Assembly: GCA_038259825.1 (NCBI GenBank) | Contig: JBBSOK010000073.1 | Coordinates: 1-14,124 of the forward strand | Direction of reading: 5' to 3' | Source: JBBSOK01 sp038259825 | GTDB lineage: Bacteria; Bacteroidota; Bacteroidia; Flavobacteriales; Flavobacteriaceae | Length of the DNA stretch: 14,124 bases | Part shown: positions 1 to 7,729 of the stretch, one piece after another | How positions within the stretch are numbered: position 1 is the stretch's first letter | How the letters are laid out: the number at the start of each line of letters is the position of its first letter | Made by a program: the position numbers and the translations under genes | Notes under the pieces: generated by a model | What the model saw: the letters and a program-made list of their open reading frames with translations, nothing else | Told to the model about the DNA's origin: nothing | The model's database searches: none

Positions 1-1115
1 AAGAACGTGTTTATGATAAAAACACAAAGAGCTACTCAACAATTGAAAAAGAATATGTTGAAAACGCCTACTTTCTTCCGGAAAAGTTAGATATAGAAAG
101 TAATATTGACACAAAACCTTTAAATAGAAGTATTTATGAAACCATTGTATTTACGGCAAATATGGATATAAAAGGTAATTTTCCCACAATCGATTTTTCT
201 GATTCAGATATAAAACTAGAAAATATTATTTGGGAAAAGGCAACAATCATTTTAAAAACTTCAAATTTAAAGGGAATTAAGAATACGCCTACGGTAAAAT
301 TCAGAGAACAAAATTTGGAAATGACACCGCTTTATGATAAAGAATATCTTAATACAATCCAATCCAAGCCAATTTCCAATTTTGCAGAAATGGCTAAAAC
401 TGGAATCCCGTTTTCATTTCAATTAAAAGTAAACGGTAGTGAGCGCATTTCCTTTGTTCCAATAGGAAAAGAAACCACAGCAACAATGCAATCCAATTGG
501 GGTTCTCCAAGTTTTGATGGAATGTTTTTGCCTAAAGATGGCAGCCGTGAGATCGATGAGGATGGTTTTAAAGCGGCTTGGGAAATTTATCAACTTAACA
601 GACAATTTGAACAAAGTTTTTTCGGAAAACTACCCAATCTTTCTTCTTTTGCATTTGGCACAAAATTGATAATTCCTGTAGACGAATATCAAAAAAGTGA
701 GCGTACCGCCAAATATGGTTTCATGGTAATTGGGCTTACACTTTTAGTTTTCTTATTAATTCAATTGGTCAGTAAAATTTACATTCACCCATTTCAATAC
801 GTTATGATTGGTTTGGCGTTGGTTATGTTCTACACGCTTTTAATTTCAATATCAGAACACAGTAATTTTTTTAAAGCTTACGCAACTGCTGCAATTGCTG
901 TCTTGGCTCTAATCACAATTTATTCGCGCGCTATATTAAAGGGATTTAAATTTCCATTATTGGTTTGTGGCTCGCTCGCCTCTTTATATGGGTTTATATA
1001 TGTTATAATCCAATTGGAAAACTATGCATTGTTAGTTGGCAGTATCGGTCTATTCTTGATTTTAGCAGTTGTAATGTTTGCATCAAGAAGAATTGATTGG
1101 AACAATGAAGGATAA
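1..1115 (+). CDS. creD: CreD-family inner membrane protein, 5' end outside window
   Basis: The reading frame is open from base 3, the left edge, to the TAA at 1113-1115, so about 370 residues of the C-terminal part are visible and the true start lies upstream. An internal ATG at 162 is not the start, because the 53 codons before it also read like CreD (for example NRSIYETIVF at about 122-151, resembling the family's R-G-I-Y/VVY stretch). The soluble half is followed by KSERTAKYG, a CreD hallmark, and then about six hydrophobic helices. The second of these carries HPFQYVMIGLALVMFYTLL followed by SISEH, which is the most conserved CreD block. CreD proteins are inner membrane proteins of poorly known function, linked in Gammaproteobacteria to the CreBC regulon, envelope stress and beta-lactam response. 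No creB or creC is visible here. In this phylum creD-like genes usually stand apart from CreBC. Confidence 0.9.
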   Translation, partial: ERVYDKNTKSYSTIEKEYVENAYFLPEKLDIESNIDTKPLNRSIYETIVFTANMDIKGNFPTIDFSDSDIKLENIIWEKATIILKTSNLKGIKNTPTVKFREQNLEMTPLYDKEYLNTIQSKPISNFAEMAKTGIPFSFQLKVNGSERISFVPIGKETTATMQSNWGSPSFDGMFLPKDGSREIDEDGFKAAWEIYQLNRQFEQSFFGKLPNLSSFAFGTKLIIPVDEYQKSERTAKYGFMVIGLTLLVFLLIQLVSKIYIHPFQYVMIGLALVMFYTLLISISEHSNFFKAYATAAIAVLALITIYSRAILKGFKFPLLVCGSLASLYGFIYVIIQLENYALLVGSIGLFLILAVVMFASRRIDWNNEG

Positions 1116-1135
1116 TTATCAATAAGTTATAAATA

Positions 1136-1175
1136 TGGAAGTAGGAAATTAAACTAAAACAGTTTTTTACTTCCA
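1136..1175 (+). other. Intergenic RNA hairpin between creD and the DUF2809 gene
   Basis: TGGAAGTA at 1136-1143 is the exact reverse complement of TACTTCCA at 1168-1175. If G-U pairs are allowed the stem continues inward through 1150 and 1161, giving about 15 pairs around a loop of about 10 bases. The downstream sequence is A/T-rich but has no clean U-run outside the stem, so it is a weak terminator at best. It may be an attenuator or an mRNA-processing hairpin within the plus-strand gene row. The structure was read by eye only. Confidence 0.3.
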
Positions 1176-1188
1176 ATTTTAAAATATT

Positions 1189-1572
1189 ATGAAGCTAAAA
1201 TTCAATTTAAAATACGCCGTCGCGGCATTTATATTGTTGTGCATAGAAATATGCATTGCAGTTTTTTATTTTAATCAATTTATAAGAGACTTTATGGGCG
1301 ATGTTTTGGTGATTATTCTTATTTATTGCTTTTTCAAAAGTTTCTATAATTTCAACACCAAAAAGTTAGCTTTTGCAGTCTTACTATTTTCATTTTTTGT
1401 TGAAATGTTACAGTATTTTCACATTGCTGATATACTAAATATTCAGAACAAAGTAATACGAATTATAACAGGTACTGCTTTTGAATATACCGATCTTCTA
1501 GCCTATTTTATTGGCTATATAATCATTTTAGGGTTTGAATACCACCACAAAATATTGAATTTATGTAGATAA
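1189..1572 (+). CDS. DUF2809 family membrane protein
   Basis: This is a 127-residue protein with about four hydrophobic helices (roughly 8-28, 34-50, 58-77 and 100-120). The motif IRDFMGDVLVIILIY at residues 32-46 and FVEMLQYFHIADIL around 70-83 match the DUF2809 pattern (a short R-D-x-x-G-D stretch, then V-E-x-x-Q). So does the late acidic segment FEYTDLLAYFIGY near 98-110. Length is normal for the family. The protein should sit in the cytoplasmic membrane; no biochemical function is established. It begins with ATG 73 bases after creD. Its last codons overlap the apparent original start of the DUF1361 gene (ATG at 1563), suggesting the two genes were translationally coupled. The assignment to the family is from recalled motifs, not a search. 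Confidence 0.8.
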   Translation: MKLKFNLKYAVAAFILLCIEICIAVFYFNQFIRDFMGDVLVIILIYCFFKSFYNFNTKKLAFAVLLFSFFVEMLQYFHIADILNIQNKVIRIITGTAFEYTDLLAYFIGYIIILGFEYHHKILNLCR

Positions 1573-2219
1573 AAAATATAATAGTTTCCAGATTTAATAC
1601 TCTTGCTACAATTGCTCTATTTGCAACATTTTGCATTGTATTACTAATGGTCAGAATTAAAATAACTGGTTCCTATTTCTTTTTATTCTTAGTTTGGAAT
1701 TTATTTTTGGCATTAATCCCTTTTGCTATTTCAACATACCTTGTATCAAAGCCGGAAATTTCAAAAGTTAGACTTTTCCTTTGGGCAACTGTTTGGTTAT
1801 TATTTCTGCCAAATGCGCCATATATTGTTACAGACTTGGTTCATTTAAAATTACACAATCCTTTTTGGGGTTGGTTTGATGTGTTGTTACTAGTCTCCTT
1901 TGCAATAAACGGATTGTTGTTATATTTCCTATCACTTTAAGATATGGAGAAATTCCTTCGGCAAAAATTCCACTTTAAAAAATCATTTTATATTGTATTT
2001 CCTATCTCGTCATTAACAGCTTTTGGAATTTACATGGGTAGATTTTTACGTTATAATTCCTGGGACATTTTGCAAAATCCAATTGTGTTATTTGATGATA
2101 TTCTTTTAATAATCATAAATCCAATAGGCCATTTTGAAGCTTGGCTATTTACAATTAGTTTTACAATATTTCTATTTATTGGATTTTTACTTTTTAAAGT
2201 ATTGAAAAAAGCAAACTGA
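1563..2219 (+). pseudogene. DUF1361 membrane protein gene with two in-frame stop codons
   Basis: One continuous frame from 1563 to 2219 encodes about 218 codons of a DUF1361-like membrane protein, the usual size of the family, but it contains two stops. The first is TAG at 1566-1568, directly after an ATG at 1563 that overlaps the end of the DUF2809 gene. The second is TAA at 1938-1940. Between them the frame reads FNTLATIALFATFCIVLL (first helix), then WNLFLALIPF, WLLFLPNAPYIVTDLVHL (the family hallmark), and WGWFDVLLLVSFAINGLLL. After the second stop it resumes with an ATG at 1944, then GIYMGRFLRYNSWDIL, another hallmark. There is no frameshift. What could still be made is a 97-residue piece from ATG 1647 lacking helix 1, and a 91-residue piece from ATG 1944, three bases beyond the stop and so possibly by reinitiation. 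I favour a recent pseudogene. A split protein or sequencing error is possible. Confidence 0.75.
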
Positions 2220-2261
2220 AGTTTATTTTAATTTTTTTGTAAGATATATTGTCGCTATTTT

Positions 2262-4259
2262 GTGCCGTTTATAAAACGGTACTACTTGATATCACGCTAC
2301 ATAATTTTATTTTTAACATTTACTTTTTCAACACTCAACTGTATTGGACAAGAGAGACCAACTTCCGAGTTTGGGCTTATATTTCCAACGGAAGAATCCC
2401 TTAAAATTTACGAGCCAGACACCACTGCTGCTGCTGTTGTTTTATACGAACAAGGACATTATTATTACAAGGATGTTGGAGGAAGTTTTTTTCTATATAA
2501 AGAAGTATATAAAAAAATTAAAGTTTTTAATGCGCAGCAAGCAGATCTCGGTGTTATAGATATTCCTATTTATACTTCTGAAGATTCATCTGAAATGATT
2601 AATGGATTCAGAGCACAAGTACATAATGGAAAAATGCGAACCATTCTTTCTGAAGATGCCGTTTTCGTAACTAGAGATGCAGATATCGGTCCGGTTTTTA
2701 GAATGATTATGCCCAACGTTCAAGATGGCAGTATTATAGAATATGCTTACAGAATAAAATCGAATGCTTTATTTAATTTGGATAGTTGGTATTTTCAAGA
2801 TGAGATTCCAAAAATTTATAGTGAACTTATTGTGAAAATCCCTTCAGAAATTAGATTTAGAAATATAGTTTACGGTAGTCAAGCTTTAGACACAAATAGG
2901 AACGAATTAACTAACGATTGCCTTCAAACTGATTATAATAGGAGGACAATAAGCTGTCCTATCAGCTTGTACGCAATGAGAGATATCCCCGCGTTTAAAG
3001 ATGAAAATTACATGCTTTCTGCAAAAAATTATCTCTCGCGCATCGAATTTGAACCAAAAGAGTTTTCAACACCTGCTGGTTGGACAAAAAAAATGAAATT
3101 TAGTACTACTTGGAAAGATGTAGACAAACTTTTCAAAAAAGGAGATTTAATAGGAAATCAACTTTCTAAAAGCAATTATTTTAAACGAAATCTACCAGAA
3201 TCAATCCTTTTAATCAATAACCCATTAGAAAAGGCCAAAGCTATTTACACTTTTATACAAGATCATTACACTTGGAATGGTGATTATTATAGTTCTGAAA
3301 CACAGGTGAAAGATGCATTTGATAGTAAAAAAGGCAGTATTCCAGAAATAAATATTTCTTTAATTAACGCTTTAAATGCTGCCGGTTTCGATGCAAAACT
3401 ATTACTGTTATCAACGCGTGAAAATGGTTTGCCAACACAGGATTATCCAATCGTTACAAAATTTAATTACACGGTGGCATATCTAAAAATAGATGATTCA
3501 ATTTTTCTTTTGGATGCCACAGATAAACAAGCAGCATTTGGCATTATTCCTTTTCGTGCCTTAAATGTTCAAGGTCGTGTTATGGATTTTGATGAAGGCA
3601 GTTTTTGGACACCTATTGAGCCATTTACAAAAAATATACACTTTACTAATGCTCAAGTTTCAGCAAGTATAAATGGCAACTTTATAGGCAAAGTCAGTGA
3701 AGCAAATTACGGCTACATTTCACTCGAAAAAAGAACCGAGCTTGCAGCCACCAATGTAGAAGATTATAAAAAAGAAAAAGCAAATATTGGAAGTAGTATT
3801 GATATAGAAAATTATGAAATTGAAAATATTGAAGCTATTGAGGAACCATTAAAGGCAACATATGATGTAATTATAGAACCTGAAATAGTTGGAAACAAAA
3901 CACTGCTTTATCCTTTTTTTATTGATTCTTATATTTCTGAAAACCCCTTTAATCTCAATGAAAGAAAGTATGCAATAGATCTTGGCTTCCCGTTCACAAA
4001 CACCTACATTATTTCTTTGGATTTAGGAGAAATTTATTCTGTTGAAAATTTACCAGACAGCCGGACGGTAAAATTACCAAATGATGATGGTGAATTAACC
4101 GTAACCTACTCTCAAGAAAATGGTAAAATTAACATAAGGCTAAATTTCAAGATGAATAGCTACCGTTTTAGACCTGAGGCATATGAATCATTAAAAGAAC
4201 TTTTTTCAACTTTAATACAAGTTTTAAAAAGTGAACCTATAACGCTAAAAAAATTATAA
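2262..4259 (+). CDS. Secreted DUF3857 / transglutaminase-like protein, copy 1
   Basis: A 665-residue exported protein. The start is a GTG at 2262. There is no in-frame ATG nearby, an in-frame stop lies at 2229-2231, and this start gives a positive N-terminus (FIKRYYLISR) and hydrophobic core ending near CIGQ (residues 27-30), a Sec signal peptide. A DUF3857 beta domain covers about 60-230 (for example PNVQDGSIIEYAYRI). A transglutaminase-like fold covers about 310-440. A C-terminal DUF3858-like part closes the protein. In the core, KKGSIPEINISLINALNAAG (346-365) occupies the site where active members have the nucleophilic Cys, and FNYTVAYL (391-398) has Asn where His is expected. The Asp of LLDATDK (406-412) remains. 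It is therefore probably non-catalytic. It is followed after 11 bases by a paralogue, so the pair is probably one transcript. The cellular role is unknown; periplasm or surface is likely. Confidence 0.85.
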   Translation: MPFIKRYYLISRYIILFLTFTFSTLNCIGQERPTSEFGLIFPTEESLKIYEPDTTAAAVVLYEQGHYYYKDVGGSFFLYKEVYKKIKVFNAQQADLGVIDIPIYTSEDSSEMINGFRAQVHNGKMRTILSEDAVFVTRDADIGPVFRMIMPNVQDGSIIEYAYRIKSNALFNLDSWYFQDEIPKIYSELIVKIPSEIRFRNIVYGSQALDTNRNELTNDCLQTDYNRRTISCPISLYAMRDIPAFKDENYMLSAKNYLSRIEFEPKEFSTPAGWTKKMKFSTTWKDVDKLFKKGDLIGNQLSKSNYFKRNLPESILLINNPLEKAKAIYTFIQDHYTWNGDYYSSETQVKDAFDSKKGSIPEINISLINALNAAGFDAKLLLLSTRENGLPTQDYPIVTKFNYTVAYLKIDDSIFLLDATDKQAAFGIIPFRALNVQGRVMDFDEGSFWTPIEPFTKNIHFTNAQVSASINGNFIGKVSEANYGYISLEKRTELAATNVEDYKKEKANIGSSIDIENYEIENIEAIEEPLKATYDVIIEPEIVGNKTLLYPFFIDSYISENPFNLNERKYAIDLGFPFTNTYIISLDLGEIYSVENLPDSRTVKLPNDDGELTVTYSQENGKINIRLNFKMNSYRFRPEAYESLKELFSTLIQVLKSEPITLKKL

Positions 4260-4270
4260 TATTTATAAAT

Positions 4271-6238
4271 ATGAATTTAAGAAAATTATTAGTTGTACTG
4301 CTCATCTGCTCTTGTGGATTACTAACAGCCCAACAACGCCAAACAGCTATTTTTGGACAACCAACAAAAGCAGATTTCGATTTAAAAAGCTATCCCAAAG
4401 ATCCGGAAGCCGCCGCAGTAGTATTATTTGAAAGCGGCAACTACTTTTTTGAGCTTATTGATAATTATATAAGAGTAGTTAAAGAAGTGCACATAAAAAC
4501 CAAGGTTTTTGATGCTTCAAAATTTGAAGGCGGCATTGTAACATTACCCTATTTTAAAGGTGAATATGGAGATGAAGAATTTGCAAAAATAAAGGCCGTA
4601 ACGCACAATGGCAACGCGCAAACGTTTGTTGCGGATTCCGAATTTTATGATAAAGACGTGTCAGAAAATAATATGACCAAAACCTTCACATTTCCAAATA
4701 TAAAAGATGGCAGCATACTAGAATACACTTACAGAATAGAGTCGCCTTATTTTGGAAGTATAGATGGATGGTATTTTCAAACCACTATCCCAACTTTGTA
4801 TAGTGAATTGCACACCGAACTACCAGGTAATTATAAATATCAGCGCTCATTAAAGGGGCTTTTACCTTTGTATATAAATGAAAGTACCGTAAAAAAAGCC
4901 TGCTTGTCAATTGAAGGTTATGCTATACCGGCAGATTGTGATAGCGCTACTTACGCAATGATAGATGTCCCCGCTTATAAAGCTGAAAATTATATGCTTG
5001 GTGGTAAGACATACGCTTCCCAAATAGTTTATGAACTTACTGAAACTGTTAGTCCAAACGGCGACAGAAACAAAGTTGCACAAACATGGGATGATATTGA
5101 TAAGTATTTTAAATACGATAAAGACATTGGACGACAACTGAAATATGAGTCTTTTTTTGAGGAAAAAATTCCAACGAGCATTCTTTCAATAGCAGATGAA
5201 TTGGAAAGAGCGAAAGCCATTTTTTATCATATTCTAAAACATTTTAATTGGAATAATGAATACACTATATGGAATGAAATTAGGGTGAAAGAAGCTTATG
5301 AAAAAGGTTCAGGAAATAATAGTGAAATAAATTTATCTCTGATAAACGCCTTACAAGCTGGAAAAATAGACGCTAAAATGATGCTGATTTCTACCAGGGA
5401 AAACGGAACTCCTACACAAGAATATCCTGTAAGAAATGATTTCAACTTTATACTAGCAGTAATGGATATAAACGGTACAAATTATGTTTTGGATGCTACC
5501 GAAAAACAAACACCTTTTGGCGTTTTACCTTATAGAGATTTAAATAAAACCGGTAGGGTAATGGATTTTAAAAAAGGAAGTTACTGGCAGGACATTGTTC
5601 CTATTGAAAAGAATATTTACTACACAAACGTGCAAGTTGCTGCCGAAACTAATGGAGGTTTCACTGGAAAAGTAAGCCAGGCTGCAACTGGTTATATCGC
5701 TACAAAAGAGCGTGAAAAAAGTGTAAACCTCAACCAAGCCCAGCGCAATCAACAAAAACAATCCGGTAATGAAAATATTGAAATTACAGATCTTACTATT
5801 GAAAATAAAAATGAATTGGAATTACCGTATAAACAAAATTACACCTTCAACCTGCAGCCAGACGCTGTAGGAAATCAAGTATATCTATACCCATTTTTTA
5901 CCAACAAATTTATAGAAGAAAACCCTTTTACGGCTGAAAGTAGAACCTACCCAATAGATTTTGGCTTTCCATTTAACACAACTTATATTGTAACTTTAGA
6001 TTTAGGGGAAGTGTACGAAATTGCTGAAGTTCCTCAAAACAGGATTATAAAATTACCTAATAATGATGGTTCTTTATCTATAACGTATGATGTTGCTGGC
6101 AATAAAATCAACATCAGGCTATCATCCCAAATAAGCACCGTTTTTTATACTGTTGAAGCATACCAAAGTCTTAAAGAATATTTTAAAATGCTTATAGACA
6201 TTCAGCAAAATGAAGCAATTGTCTTAAAAACAAAGTAA
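4271..6238 (+). CDS. Secreted DUF3857 / transglutaminase-like protein, copy 2
   Basis: This 655-residue paralogue of the preceding gene is similar along its whole length; the shared blocks include LLxSTREN/LISTRENG, the R-V-M-D-F motif, and GFPFxxTYI near the C-terminus. It begins at ATG with a clear signal peptide (residues 1-20, cleavage near LLTA-QQ). DUF3857 spans about 55-230 (PNIKDGSILEYTYRI) and the transglutaminase-like fold about 310-440. At the catalytic positions it shows GSGNNSEINLSLINALQAGK (346-365), with no Cys, and FNFILAVM (391-398), with no His. The third residue is kept in VLDATEK (406-412). The region around 485-505 is rich in Gln and Asn and varies between the copies. The 11-base gap to copy 1 and the same order of domains indicate a tandem duplication with common expression. 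A shared complex is possible but is inference. Confidence 0.87.
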   Translation: MNLRKLLVVLLICSCGLLTAQQRQTAIFGQPTKADFDLKSYPKDPEAAAVVLFESGNYFFELIDNYIRVVKEVHIKTKVFDASKFEGGIVTLPYFKGEYGDEEFAKIKAVTHNGNAQTFVADSEFYDKDVSENNMTKTFTFPNIKDGSILEYTYRIESPYFGSIDGWYFQTTIPTLYSELHTELPGNYKYQRSLKGLLPLYINESTVKKACLSIEGYAIPADCDSATYAMIDVPAYKAENYMLGGKTYASQIVYELTETVSPNGDRNKVAQTWDDIDKYFKYDKDIGRQLKYESFFEEKIPTSILSIADELERAKAIFYHILKHFNWNNEYTIWNEIRVKEAYEKGSGNNSEINLSLINALQAGKIDAKMMLISTRENGTPTQEYPVRNDFNFILAVMDINGTNYVLDATEKQTPFGVLPYRDLNKTGRVMDFKKGSYWQDIVPIEKNIYYTNVQVAAETNGGFTGKVSQAATGYIATKEREKSVNLNQAQRNQQKQSGNENIEITDLTIENKNELELPYKQNYTFNLQPDAVGNQVYLYPFFTNKFIEENPFTAESRTYPIDFGFPFNTTYIVTLDLGEVYEIAEVPQNRIIKLPNNDGSLSITYDVAGNKINIRLSSQISTVFYTVEAYQSLKEYFKMLIDIQQNEAIVLKTK

Positions 6239-6256
6239 TTTTTTTAAGCTTTTAAA

Positions 6257-6297
6257 AAGTAAAATTTAACACAGAATTGAATCGTTAAATTTTATTT
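6257..6297. terminator. Probable bidirectional terminator between convergent genes
   Basis: AAAATTTAAC at 6261-6270 is perfectly complementary to GTTAAATTTT at 6284-6293, with a 13-base loop; outer bases extend the stem by a few more pairs. It lies just after the stop of the second DUF3857 gene and overlaps the stop codon of the convergent oxidoreductase gene (6292-6294). The minus-strand transcript would end in the U-rich sequence at 6260-6251. The stem is A/T-only, so strength is uncertain. Confidence 0.45.
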
Positions 6298-7503
6298 GCC
6301 GTTCACGTAATCTTGTAAATACGTAAAACGTGCAGCTAATTTCCCTTCTGTGGTTGTCATCTTTGCACGTTTTAGAATGCCTCTTTCATCATTATTAAAG
6401 AATGCTGGTATAACGTTTTCCAAAAACATATCACCAAAACCCTCGCTTGCATCTTTGGGTAATTCGCACGGTAAATTATCCACAGCCATTACAGTTATTG
6501 CTCCTTCATCATTAAAAGACACTTCTTTTTCAGTTTTTGGATTGTAACCATAAAAAGGATCGGCAATAGTTGAAGAACGTATTGTACTTGCAATTGGACC
6601 ATCTATATCGCAACTTATATCTGCAACTAAATTAATTTTAAAGTCTTTACTTTTCGCATCTTTACGGGTAAATAAATAGGGTGCGCCGTTCCCGTAAAAA
6701 TGTCCGGTAATTAAAAAATCCGTTACTTTGGCGTAAGGCATAAAATTACTTTCAAAACCTGACGGATCTTTATAAAACTTCAACTTATCCCCTACTTTTC
6801 CATCCTTACGCTTATTGTATTCCATAACATCAATCATACAATAAACAGGTTCGTTGAAATCTGTGGTTAGGTAAAGCGCATCGCTAACTTCTTTTATACC
6901 TAAATGGTCTAAAATTTCTTTGGCGCCGTATGCAACTTTTCCCGTTCCACTTAAAAGTATTTTTATATTTGGAATACTTATTTTATCAAGTTCCGTTTTA
7001 ACATGTTCTAAATCCGGTAAACCTTCAACTTTTGGCAAATTGAAAAGATTATCGCGCATTCCCAAAGCTCTAAACCCGTTATAAGCACCAACTAAACCAG
7101 CATATCTACCGAAGCCAATCAATCTGCCTCCATTTAGTTTTACGATGGTTTCGTGATCAAACAGCTCTATATTTTTTTGAAGAACAGCTTGAAGCAATTT
7201 CTTGTTGTACGGCTGTTTTTTAATGGTATGGCTAAAAAAAAAGTATTTTTTATTCGAAATTAAAGCATCAATCGGGACTTCTTTTACGCCTAACATAACA
7301 TCAGCTTCAGAAACATCTGTCAAAACTTCAAAACCTGCCTTTTTATATGCTGAATCAGGAAATATGCGAATATCCGAAGATTCTACAATAATCTTAGCAT
7401 CAGGAAATTGCTTAATTAATTCTTTACATTTTGAAGGTGAAAAAACCACACGACGATCCGGCGGATTTTTGCGTTCTTTAATTATAGCAAAGGTTATAGG
7501 CAT
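6292..7503 (-). CDS. NAD(P)-dependent oxidoreductase, lysine-ketoglutarate reductase / saccharopine dehydrogenase-like
   Basis: A cytosolic enzyme of about 403 residues of the AlaDH/PNT-N superfamily. I chose ATG at 7503, giving MPITFAIIKERKNPPDRR. The frame could extend to a TTG at 7539, but that codon lies inside the promoter -7 box, so it is unlikely to be transcribed. LGVKEVP (residues 71-77) and FFFSHTIKKQ (88-97) match the saccharopine dehydrogenase blocks that carry the catalytic Lys and His (Lys74 and His92 here). LFDHETIVKLNGGR and GFGRYAGLVGAY (about 114-140) are also typical. The nucleotide-binding loop is LLSGTGKVAYGAKE (183-196; G186, G188, G193). The C-terminal part contains DISCDIDGPI and TIADPFYGYN, as in lysine-ketoglutarate reductases. 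The partner dehydrogenase domain is absent, and no lysine gene is adjacent. Alanine dehydrogenase or another opine-type reaction is the alternative; the substrate is inferred only. Confidence 0.8.
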   Translation of the reverse strand: MPITFAIIKERKNPPDRRVVFSPSKCKELIKQFPDAKIIVESSDIRIFPDSAYKKAGFEVLTDVSEADVMLGVKEVPIDALISNKKYFFFSHTIKKQPYNKKLLQAVLQKNIELFDHETIVKLNGGRLIGFGRYAGLVGAYNGFRALGMRDNLFNLPKVEGLPDLEHVKTELDKISIPNIKILLSGTGKVAYGAKEILDHLGIKEVSDALYLTTDFNEPVYCMIDVMEYNKRKDGKVGDKLKFYKDPSGFESNFMPYAKVTDFLITGHFYGNGAPYLFTRKDAKSKDFKINLVADISCDIDGPIASTIRSSTIADPFYGYNPKTEKEVSFNDEGAITVMAVDNLPCELPKDASEGFGDMFLENVIPAFFNNDERGILKRAKMTTTEGKLAARFTYLQDYVNGK

Positions 7504-7536
7504 CGAATGATTTTTTAGTTCTGTTAAATTACATTT

Positions 7537-7544
7537 CAAAGATA
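7537..7544 (-). promoter_or_regulatory. Bacteroidota-type -7 box for the oxidoreductase gene
   Basis: Read on the minus strand, 7544-7537 is TATCTTTG, an exact match to TAnnTTTG. Transcription would begin roughly at 7530, leaving a leader of about 27 bases before ATG 7503. The nearest upstream TTG (7573-7571) is 26 bases away, further than the usual spacing, so no convincing -33 element is seen. That TTG falls at the first unit of the heptamer repeat. Confidence 0.45.
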
Positions 7545-7572
7545 GCAGAATTCTTGTATCTTCGCGAGTTCA

Positions 7573-7663
7573 ATTCAAGATTCAAGATTCAAGATTCAAG
7601 ATTCAAGATTCAAGATTCAAGATTCAAGATTCAAGATTCAAGATTCAAGATTCAAGATTCAAG
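7573..7663. repeat. 13 perfect tandem copies of the heptamer ATTCAAG
   Basis: Ninety-one bases consist of exactly thirteen uninterrupted copies of ATTCAAG (CTTGAAT on the other strand). The tract lies between the minus-strand oxidoreductase promoter (29 bases to its -7 box) and ssrA on the plus strand (66 bases to its 5' end). The perfection of the array points to recent expansion and to variable copy number. It is not a CRISPR array: there are no spacers and the unit is too short. It is intergenic, so copy changes cannot shift a reading frame, but they could alter promoter-proximal DNA. Confidence 0.95.
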
Positions 7664-7729
7664 AATTGAGAATTACTATTTTCAGCATTTATTGTAAACT
7701 GCAACTGAATACTGAAAACTTTTTAAAAT

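Noticed and set aside
162..1115. A complete creD gene starting at ATG 162
   Set aside because: The frame is open to the left edge and the upstream codons read as CreD sequence, so the gene is cut by the window.
1566..1940. Stop-codon recoding (selenocysteine, pyrrolysine or alternative code)
   Set aside because: The two stops differ (TAG and TAA), TGA is not involved, and adjacent genes use all stops normally.
1647..2219. Two separate small membrane-protein genes (1647-1940 and 1944-2219)
   Set aside because: They are in the same frame, separated only by one TAA, and together make one DUF1361 protein of normal length, so I treat them as pieces of one broken gene.
7573..7663. CRISPR array
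   Set aside because: The unit is 7 bases with no spacers; it is a simple tandem repeat.
7664..7729. Promoter for ssrA just after the repeat
   Set aside because: Partial matches such as TTG at 7692 and TACTGAAA at 7710 do not fit consensus or spacing well enough to call.
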